DNA of 11,782 nucleotides from Solirubrobacterales bacterium (GTDB lineage: Bacteria > Actinomycetota > Thermoleophilia > Solirubrobacterales > 70-9). Under the pieces are notes generated by a model that was not told where the DNA came from, did not search any database, and saw nothing but the letters and a program-made list of their open reading frames with translations. The stretch covers positions 1-11,782 of the forward strand of contig JASLIG010000119.1 in assembly GCA_030152805.1 (NCBI GenBank), read 5' to 3'. Position numbers and translations under genes: made by a program. Shown here in pieces: positions 1 to 6,347 of the stretch (position 1 is its first letter; each line of letters begins with the position of its first letter).

Positions 1-382
1 CCTGATGGAAAAAAACAAGCTGATCCACATCAGCCCCAAGCACCATGCCTGGGCGGACAGGTGGTTCGAGCGCTACGGCGACGCGACGATTTTCTTCTCG
101 CGGATGCTGCCGATCATCCGCACCTTCATCTCGCTGCCGGCCGGCGTCGCGAAAATGCCGTTCTGGCGCTTCACCCTGCTGACCACGCTCGGCTGCATCC
201 CCTGGGTGCTGATGCTGGCCCTGATCGGCAAGAGCGTCGGCGAGAACTGGGAAGAGTGGCGCGACCACCTGCACTACCTCGACTACCTGGTCGTGGTCGC
301 CGTGATCGCCGGCATCGCCTATCTGCTGATCAAGCGCCGTCGACGCCCGCCGGCCGAACCGGCGAGCGCCACCGAGACTTGA
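1..382 (+). CDS. DedA-family membrane protein, C-terminal part (5' end cut by window)
   Basis: The reading frame is open to the left window edge, so the true start lies outside. About 126 codons remain, against roughly 200 residues for the family. Counting from the ATG at 5, residues 32-47 carry the DedA signature (S-R-M-L-P-I-I-R-T-F-I-S-L-P-A-G, key residues R33, P36, R39, A46, G47). Hydrophobic stretches at about 58-78 and 92-109 are followed by a basic tail. DedA proteins are inner-membrane transporter-like proteins, and some members are reported to return undecaprenyl phosphate across the membrane. The next gene, uppP, overlaps this stop codon and makes undecaprenyl phosphate, so a role in carrier-lipid recycling is a reasonable inference. 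Other DedA roles, such as membrane homeostasis, cannot be excluded. Confidence 0.9.
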   Translation, partial: LMEKNKLIHISPKHHAWADRWFERYGDATIFFSRMLPIIRTFISLPAGVAKMPFWRFTLLTTLGCIPWVLMLALIGKSVGENWEEWRDHLHYLDYLVVVAVIAGIAYLLIKRRRRPPAEPASATET

Positions 383-1172
383 GCGGGCTTCCAGCCCGCC
401 GCGCGATCGCGCTCGGGCTGGTCCAGGGCCCGGCCGAGCTGCTGCCCGTCTCCAGCTCCGCCCACATCGTCCTCGTCCCCTGGCTGGCGGGCTGGGACTG
501 GGACGGGATCGACCCCGAGCTGCGCAAGAGCTTCGAGGTGGCGCTCCACACCGGCGCCGCGGCGGCCCTGGTGATCGGCCAGCGGCGGACGATCGCCGAA
601 GAGATGCGCCAGTTCGACGGCCGCCGGGCGCTGCTGCTGGGGCTCTCCTTCCTGCCGGCCGCGGTCGTCGGCTACACCCTGGAGCGACCGATCGAGCGGC
701 GGCTGGGCGGGCCGCGGGCGACCGCCTACGGCCTGCTCGCCGGGGCGGCGGCGATGCTCGTCGCCGACCGCCGGCCGCAGCGGCGCGGGCGCGGCGACGC
801 GACGCCGACGGACGGGCTGGCGCTGGGGATCGCGCAGGCGGCGGCGCTGGCGCCCGGCGTCTCCCGCAACGGCGTCACCCTCGCCGCGGCCCGCTGGCGG
901 CGCTTCTCCCGCGACCAGGCGAACCTGCTCTCGCGCACGATCGCGCTGCCGATCATCGTCGGCGCGACGGCGCTGAAGGGGGCGCGGCTGGCGCGGCGCG
1001 GGACGACGCCGGAGGTGCGCCGCTCGCTCGCGGTCGGGATCGGCGCCTCCTTCGCCTCCACCCTCGCCTCCCAGCGGCTGATCCGCCTGGTCGAGCGCGA
1101 CCGGGCCCTGTGGCCCTACGCGGCCTACCGGATCGCCCTGGCGGCCGTCGTTCTTGCAAAGCTAGGGCGCAA

Positions 1173-1176
<4 letters not shown>
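379..1176 (+). CDS. uppP: Undecaprenyl-diphosphate phosphatase UppP (BacA)
   Basis: The product removes a phosphate from undecaprenyl pyrophosphate so the lipid carrier can be reused for peptidoglycan and other surface polymers; overproduction in other bacteria gives bacitracin resistance. With the TTG at 379 as start the protein is 265 residues, normal for the family. Residues 16-29 carry the first signature (QG-P-A-E20-L-L-P-V-S-S-S-A-H29), and residues 159-167 the second (P-G-V-S-R163-N-G-V-T), which holds the catalytic arginine. The second motif has N where S is common. The frame stays open upstream to position 61, but that part lies inside the dedA gene in another frame. The TTG overlaps the dedA TGA by three bases (TTGA), the junction style used elsewhere in this window. 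Hydrophobic helices alternate through the protein, as expected for an inner-membrane enzyme. Confidence 0.93.
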
Positions 1177-2171
<995 letters not shown>

Positions 2172-2211
2172 GCCGCCTTCGCGCCACTGGCGTCGTAACG
2201 TTGGCCCGCAA

Positions 2212-3732
2212 GTGAGCGACCGCCCCCCGACCAGCTCCCAGATGATCGGCACCGTGCTCTCCGGCCGTTACAAGCTGGAGGCGAAGCTCGGCAGCGGCGG
2301 CATGTCGACCGTCTACCTGGCCCGGGACACGACCCTGGACCGGTCGGTGGCGGTCAAGGTCATGCACCGGGAGATGTCCGAGCAGGCCGACCAGCTCGAG
2401 CGCTTCCGCCAGGAGGCGCGGGCGGTAGCCAAGCTCTCCCATCCCAACGTCGTCTCGGTGATCGACGCCGGCGAGGACGGTGGCTACCCCTACATCGTCT
2501 TCGAGTACGTCGAAGGCGAAACGCTGAAGCAGCGGGTCAACCGCGAGGGCGCGCTGGAGCCGCAGGAGGCGATCGCCTACGCGATCGAGATCGCCCGCGG
2601 CCTCTCGATGGCGCACGCCCGCCACATGGTCCACCGCGACATCAAGCCGCAGAACATCCTGATCGACTCCGAGGGGCGGGCGAAACTGACCGACTTCGGC
2701 ATCTCGCGCCAGCTCGAGCAGGACGGCATGACCGCGACCGGGCGCGTCCTAGGCACGACCGACTACGTTGCCCCCGAGCAGGCGATGGGGCGCAAAGTCG
2801 ACCCGCGCAGCGACGTCTACTCGCTCGGCGTCGTCCTCTACGAGATGCTGGTCGGCCAGGTCCCCTTTTCGGCCGATAGCCAGGTCGGCGTGGCGATGAA
2901 GCACGTCAACGAGGAGCTGCCCGACGTGCAGCGGCGCCGGCCCGAGGTCTCTGCCGCGGTGGCGCTCGTGGTCGAGCGCGCCACGGCCAAGAATCCCGAC
3001 GAGCGCTACCAGCACGTCGGCGAGATGACCGACGACCTGGAGACGGCGCTCGAGGTCGAGGCTGCCCGGGCCGGCTCGACCACGGGCGAGGCGACGAGCG
3101 TGCTCGACGCGGTGCCGCCGCCGAAGCGCAAGCTCTCCCGGCGACCGGGCTGGAGCTGGGCGGCGATCGCCGCGCTCCTGCTCGTCGGCGGGGGCGTCCT
3201 GCTCGTCGTGCTGGTCATCTCGAACGGCGACATCGGCGGCGGCGGCGCCAACAAGGGCAAGGGCAAGCCGGTGCCGGTCAGCTCGGCGACCGACTACGAC
3301 CCGCAGGGGGACGGCGAAGAGATCGGCAGCAAGGTCGAACTCGCGGTCGACGGCGACCCGACCGGCACCGCCTGGGAAACCGAGCATTACGACTCGGACG
3401 TCTTCGCCGGCACCAAGACCGGCCCCGACCCCGGCGTCGGCATCTACGTCACCACGAGCAGCCCGGCGACCCCGGCGACGATGATCGTGCGCTCCCCCAC
3501 CCCCGGTTGGGACGCCCAGGTCTTCGCGGCCGCCTCAGGCCCGCCCGAAGAACTCACCGAATGGGGCGAACCCGTCGGCATCGCCGTCGACGCCTCCTCC
3601 AACGAGGAAATCGACCTCACCGTCCCCAGCCCGGCGAAGTACTTCCTGCTCTGGTTCAACAAGGCCTCCCAGGCCCGCGACCAAGCCGGCCGCTACCAGG
3701 TCGAGGTCAGCGACATCAAGCTGCTGCGCTAG
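2212..3732 (+). CDS. Transmembrane Ser/Thr protein kinase with discoidin-like extracytoplasmic domain
   Basis: A 506-residue Hanks-type kinase. The kinase domain spans about 20-282: glycine loop G27-S-G-G-M-S, ATP lysine K49, catalytic H141-R-D143 with K145, metal-binding D161-F-G163, and A187-P-E189. A basic and proline-rich linker (about 285-312) leads to one membrane helix at about 316-336, then a Gly/Lys-rich stretch and an outside domain at about 355-506. That domain contains D381-G-D-P-T-G-T-A-W-x-T, a pattern typical of the F5/8-type-C (discoidin, galactose-binding-like) fold that also ends some actinobacterial kinase-like and MviN proteins. No PASTA repeats are present. It probably phosphorylates cytoplasmic targets in response to an extracellular ligand, which is unknown. 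The start is the GTG 40 bases after purM; the in-frame ATG at 2242 (residue 11) is possible. Neither has a clear Shine-Dalgarno sequence. Confidence 0.92.
   Translation: MSDRPPTSSQMIGTVLSGRYKLEAKLGSGGMSTVYLARDTTLDRSVAVKVMHREMSEQADQLERFRQEARAVAKLSHPNVVSVIDAGEDGGYPYIVFEYVEGETLKQRVNREGALEPQEAIAYAIEIARGLSMAHARHMVHRDIKPQNILIDSEGRAKLTDFGISRQLEQDGMTATGRVLGTTDYVAPEQAMGRKVDPRSDVYSLGVVLYEMLVGQVPFSADSQVGVAMKHVNEELPDVQRRRPEVSAAVALVVERATAKNPDERYQHVGEMTDDLETALEVEAARAGSTTGEATSVLDAVPPPKRKLSRRPGWSWAAIAALLLVGGGVLLVVLVISNGDIGGGGANKGKGKPVPVSSATDYDPQGDGEEIGSKVELAVDGDPTGTAWETEHYDSDVFAGTKTGPDPGVGIYVTTSSPATPATMIVRSPTPGWDAQVFAAASGPPEELTEWGEPVGIAVDASSNEEIDLTVPSPAKYFLLWFNKASQARDQAGRYQVEVSDIKLLR
3712..3728 (+). repeat. 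Imperfect direct repeat, copy 1 (end of kinase gene)
   Basis: GACATCAAGCTGCTGCG encodes the last residues of the kinase (D-I-K-L-L-R). It recurs with one mismatch at 4996-5012. The two copies bracket the SecD-like gene. Confidence 0.5.
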
Positions 3733-3759
3733 CGGCTGGCACTTAAAGTTCCCCGAACG

Positions 3760-4953
3760 ATGCTCCGTTCCAGCTTCGCCCTCGCTCTCCTCGCCGGCGT
3801 GCTGGCCTTCGCCGCCGCGGCCGACCGAACCGAGGCAGCAGTGTCCTGTCTCATTGAGCCCGCGGTCCCGTCATTTGAACTCGTCTACTCGGCAGAGCCT
3901 GGGGAAAAGAGCGTTACTCCACACACACGTGGTGAAACCGCGACGATCCTCTGCGAGCGGCTGCAGTCGGACGATGTCGTCGGCCAGGTGCTGCTTCTGG
4001 GTGACAACCGCATCCGCGTTGTACTGCAGCACGTGAAGGATGTGCAGCGGCTTGCCAGTCAGCTCGACGCCGACGGCCAGCTCCGCTTTTACGACTGGGA
4101 GCCCAATCTGATTGGCCCCGAGCGAGCAGTCGGCGGCCATCCCGGCAGGGCCCCAAAGGCGAGCGCGTTGCGTCGCCTGGAGCACGAATGGAAAGCAGCC
4201 GGCCGGTCGACCGATCGGCCGCGCGACCTACGGCTCATCCTCGCAGGAGCATTCCCCAATGCCTACGGCGCTGTCAGGCTCGCCTCCAAGCAAAAACCAC
4301 ACAACCACTGCAGGGTCTGCTCCGCATCGGGACCGCGCTTCTACTTGTTCGAGCGATCGCCCGCCCACGAACTGATCGTCGGACCGGTCGCTCGCCGAAA
4401 TGAACTTCGGCGCGGGAGGGAGGCCAGCGGCAATGACGGGCTTGTGCTCGAGGTTCCGGTCGGCACCTCGATCGTCTCCGAAGTCTCCACCAGCAGCGTT
4501 GGGACACCCCTGAGTAACGCCGCGCCCGGCTGGTTCGCGCTCAAGGACAGGTCCGCGCTCAACAGTGCGGACATCGTCGATCCCAAGCAGGAAACGGACG
4601 AATTCGGTCAGCCAAGCGTCACCTTTGGCTTTACCGCCAAAGGGAGGATTGCCTTCCAGCGGGTGACCCGTACGATCGCCAAGCGTGGCCGCAGGGGGGC
4701 GGTCGGCCGGGTGACGGAGGTCGAGGCCGAAGAGCTTTCCGGACACTTCGCTGTCATCGTCGATGGCGAAGTGAAGACTCGGCCAATCATCAACTTCCTC
4801 CAAAACCCGAATGGGATCGATGGGCGCACCGGTGCCCAGATTTCAGGCGGCTTCGCCTCCCGCCAGGAAGCGCGTGACCTCGCGGCGATCCTGCGCTTGC
4901 GCCCGCTACCGCTGTCGCTCACTTTGGTGCGGCAAAGGAAGCTGGCCGACTAG
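3760..4953 (+). CDS. Exported stand-alone SecD P1-domain protein (SecDF P1 head-like)
   Basis: A 397-residue protein beginning with a probable signal peptide (hydrophobic about 5-21, likely cleavage near the A-A after residue 25). Two blocks read as the periplasmic part of actinobacterial SecD. Residues 67-118 (L-Q-S-D-D-V-V-G..., G-D-N-R-I-R-V-V-L, V-K-D, L-R-F-Y-D-W-E-P-N) match the P1 base. Residues 248-390 (W258-F-A-L-K-D, G283-Q-P-S-V-T-F-G-F, F330-A-V-I-V-D-G-E-V, I360-S-G-G-F, A372-R-D-L-A-A-I-L-R-L) match the P1 head and the return into the base. The protein ends at the point where SecD would enter its six-helix membrane half, so it cannot be a complete translocase subunit. Residues 120-247 include C184 and C187 and are not recognised. 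It begins 27 bases after the kinase gene, has ATG but no clear Shine-Dalgarno, and has lower GC than its neighbours. It may be a secreted chaperone-like protein or a degenerate secD; the function is unknown. Confidence 0.8.
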   Translation: MLRSSFALALLAGVLAFAAAADRTEAAVSCLIEPAVPSFELVYSAEPGEKSVTPHTRGETATILCERLQSDDVVGQVLLLGDNRIRVVLQHVKDVQRLASQLDADGQLRFYDWEPNLIGPERAVGGHPGRAPKASALRRLEHEWKAAGRSTDRPRDLRLILAGAFPNAYGAVRLASKQKPHNHCRVCSASGPRFYLFERSPAHELIVGPVARRNELRRGREASGNDGLVLEVPVGTSIVSEVSTSSVGTPLSNAAPGWFALKDRSALNSADIVDPKQETDEFGQPSVTFGFTAKGRIAFQRVTRTIAKRGRRGAVGRVTEVEAEELSGHFAVIVDGEVKTRPIINFLQNPNGIDGRTGAQISGGFASRQEARDLAAILRLRPLPLSLTLVRQRKLAD

Positions 4954-5000
4954 AACTCGAAGGAGCGGGCGAGGCGGAGGGCGGTAACCGCCTGAGACAT
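4950..5000 (-). pseudogene. Possible fossil of a ddl-like 3' end
   Basis: On the minus strand the 16 codons before the TAG at 4952-4950 read M-S-Q-A-V-T-A-L-R-L-A-R-S-F-E-F. The last six resemble the end of the real Ddl downstream (A-R-S-Y-E-F, stop), and A-V-T-A-L-R-L resembles Ddl residues 245-251. At base level, 4951-4971 matches 5364-5384 at 20 of 21 positions, by eye. A TGA lies in frame not far upstream, so no gene remains. It could instead be a very short peptide or a chance match. Confidence 0.3.
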
Positions 5001-5012
5001 CAAACTGCTGCG
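4996..5012 (+). repeat. Imperfect direct repeat, copy 2 (after SecD-like gene)
   Basis: GACATCAAACTGCTGCG matches the kinase gene's 3' end at 16 of 17 bases. It lies in non-coding sequence just past the SecD-like gene, consistent with a duplication or insertion scar, although a single 17-base match is weak evidence. Confidence 0.45.
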
Positions 5013-5072
5013 AGGAGTCGGCCACCTTCAGACGCAGCTTTTTGTCTGCATTCTTGCTAAGCTTCGCACAGC

Positions 5073-5169
5073 GGAAGAGGGCCTCACTTGTGGTGCGTGG
5101 GGGTGCGTTTGAGAAGCGTCACGGGGGCTTGGTCGCCCCCAGCGGGTTCGACTCCCGTCTCTTCCGCCA
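5073..5169 (+). tRNA. Class II tRNA-like gene, serine-type ends, apparent GAG anticodon, non-canonical
   Basis: A complete cloverleaf can be drawn by hand. Acceptor stem GGAAGAG (5073-5079) pairs with CTCTTCC (5159-5165), followed by discriminator G5166 and CCA. The T-arm is GCGGG-TTCGACT-CCCGT (5142-5158). A long variable arm GGGGGC/GCCCCC (5123-5128 with 5135-5140) starts one base after the anticodon arm. The D-stem can form 6 bp, CCTCAC with GTGGGG (5082-5087 with 5097-5102). The anticodon stem 5104-5108 with 5116-5121 has a bulged T5119 and a 7-base loop TTGAGAA giving GAG. Long variable arm and G discriminator suggest serine acceptance, whereas GAG would read leucine codons. T8 is missing. 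G5080 can pair with T5158, allowing an 8/4 instead of 7/5 acceptor/T split. The long D-stem and missing T8 recall tRNA-Sec, but no TCA anticodon is placed correctly. A weak -10-like TAAGCT lies at 5058-5063. It may be functional, regulatory or decaying. Confidence 0.6.
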
Positions 5170-5178
5170 CCAGACTCT

Positions 5179-5255
5179 GCTGGCCGGATCCCGGCGGCGA
5201 CGCGGCTCAGGTCGTGAGGGCTAACCATCCTTGGATCGTTTCCGGCCCGGCCAGC
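5179..5255. repeat. Inverted repeat downstream of the tRNA-like gene
   Basis: GCTGGCCGG (5179-5187) is repeated as its exact reverse complement at 5247-5255, with 59 bases between. It could form the outer helix of a structured RNA. Nine GC-rich bases in a high-GC genome may also be chance. Confidence 0.3.
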
Positions 5256-5295
5256 AACAGTCACTTGAACCTAGGCAACGAGGGGGCTAGGCTAG

Positions 5296-5315
5296 GTGCA
5301 GCTTCTCAAGCGCAC
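5296..5315 (+). repeat. Near-antisense copy of the tRNA-like anticodon arm
   Basis: GTGCAGCTTCTCAAGCGCAC can pair with 5103-5122 (GTGCGTTTGAGAAGCGTCAC) at 18 of 20 positions, counting one G-T wobble. It also folds by itself into an 8-bp hairpin with one bulged A and loop CTC, complementary to the GAG anticodon. It lies about 130 bases downstream of the tRNA-like gene, before the terminator. Confidence 0.5.
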
Positions 5316-5336
5316 GTGGCCTAACCAGCCACCTCG

Positions 5337-5362
5337 AAAAGACCCGCCGCGGCGGGTCTTTT
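5337..5362. terminator. Bidirectional intrinsic terminator between convergent units
   Basis: A perfect palindrome GACCCGCCGCGGCGGGTC (5341-5358) is flanked by AAAA on the left and a six-T run on the right. It can form a GC-rich stem followed by a U tract on either strand. On the minus strand it begins directly after the ddl stop codon (5363-5365). On the plus strand it ends transcription coming from the tRNA-like region or the plus-strand genes. Confidence 0.88.
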
Positions 5363-6328
5363 TTAGAACTCGTAGGAGCGGGCGCGTTGGTGGCGCTCGA
5401 CGGCGAGGGCGATGAGGCGGTCGCAGAGGGTCGGGTAGTCGAGGCCGGAGGCCTGCCAGAGCTTGGCGTAGACGCTGGTCTCGGTGAAGCCGGGCATGGT
5501 GTTGATCTCGTTGACTAGGACGGCGGCGCCGGGCTCGACGAAGAAGTCGCAGCGGGCGAGGCCGGCACAGCCGCCGAGGCGGAAGGCGGTGACCGCCAGC
5601 TCGCGCACGCGGTCGAGCTGCGCGGCGGGGATCGGGGCGGGAACGACGAGCTCCATGCCGCCCTCGCTGTACTTGGTCTCGTAGTCGTACCACTCGCCGT
5701 TGGCGACGACTTCGCCGGGTTGCGAGGCCTCGACCCGATCGTTGCCGAGCAGCGAGCACTCGACCTCGCGCCCAGGCGCGGAAGCCTCGACGATCACGCG
5801 TGGATCGTGGCGGCGGGCCAGCTCGACCGCCTCGTCCAGCTCCGCAAGGTCGTCGACCTTGGTGATGCCGACGCTGGAGCCGAGCCGCGACGGCTTCACC
5901 CAGAGCGGCAGGCCCATCTTCTCGCAGTGCTCGCGCCAGCCCGGCTCGCCGGCGGCGACGAAGGCGACCTGGGCGATGCCGGCCTGGGCGAAGATCCGCT
6001 TCAGCGTCAGCTTGTCCATGCAGACGGCGGAGGCCAGCACGTCGGAGCCGACGTAGGGGACCTTGAGCCACTCGAGCAGCCCCTGCACGCTGCCGTCCTC
6101 GCCGAAGGGGCCGTGCAGGGCGGGGAAGACGGCGTCGGCGCCGAGCAGGCCCTCGGCAGGGGCGAGCGCGACGCCCTCGCCCCTGTGGCTCCAGGCGCCC
6201 TGGCGCGAGATCGTCACCCGCAGCAACTCGTGGCCGGCCTCCTCGAGGCCGCGGGCCACCGCCTCGGCAGAGCGCAGCGAGACCTCGTGCTCCGAGGATC
6301 GTCCGCCGCCGAGAACCGCGACTCTCAA
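5363..6328 (-). CDS. ddl: D-alanine--D-alanine ligase
   Basis: A cytoplasmic ATP-grasp enzyme joining two D-alanines to form the end of the peptidoglycan stem peptide. The protein has 321 residues from the TTG at 6328-6326, normal length. Visible features: G7-G-G-R-S-S-E-H-E-V-S with E15 near the first D-Ala site, H72-G-P-F-G-E-D-G79, ATP-binding K145-P-S-R-L-G-S-S-V-G154, omega-loop Y214-D-Y-E-T-K-Y220, R259-C-D261, and N273-E-I-N-T-M-P-G-F-T282. The tyrosine in the K-Y pair is the one found in D-Ala-D-Ala enzymes; D-lactate ligases usually differ there, so vancomycin-type substitution is not predicted. The start lies 19 bases after the pknB stop, with GGAGAGG about 12 bases before the TTG. 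It appears to be the last gene of the minus-strand cell-wall operon and ends directly in a terminator. Confidence 0.96.
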   Translation of the reverse strand: MRVAVLGGGRSSEHEVSLRSAEAVARGLEEAGHELLRVTISRQGAWSHRGEGVALAPAEGLLGADAVFPALHGPFGEDGSVQGLLEWLKVPYVGSDVLASAVCMDKLTLKRIFAQAGIAQVAFVAAGEPGWREHCEKMGLPLWVKPSRLGSSVGITKVDDLAELDEAVELARRHDPRVIVEASAPGREVECSLLGNDRVEASQPGEVVANGEWYDYETKYSEGGMELVVPAPIPAAQLDRVRELAVTAFRLGGCAGLARCDFFVEPGAAVLVNEINTMPGFTETSVYAKLWQASGLDYPTLCDRLIALAVERHQRARSYEF

Positions 6329-6347
6329 GGCTGCCGCCGTCCTCTCC

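Noticed and set aside
61..378. Upstream extension of the uppP frame
   Set aside because: This part overlaps the dedA coding frame, and its translation is Arg/His-rich with no membrane helices. UppP length and motifs fit the TTG at 379.
5029..5048. CAGAC/GTCTG inverted repeat upstream of the tRNA-like gene
   Set aside because: Only five base pairs with a ten-base loop; too short to claim a terminator or operator.
5073..5169. Assignment as ordinary tRNA-Leu or tRNA-Sec
   Set aside because: A leucine-type stem GCGGAAG/CTTCCGC (5071-5077, 5161-5167) leaves two unpaired bases next to the T-stem and two before the CCA. For tRNA-Sec no TCA sits in a loop with T before it, and the acceptor plus T-stem is 12 bp, not 13.
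5042..5324. Short plus-strand open frames over the tRNA-like region
   Set aside because: They run through the stems of the tRNA-like gene and show no ribosome site or recognisable sequence.
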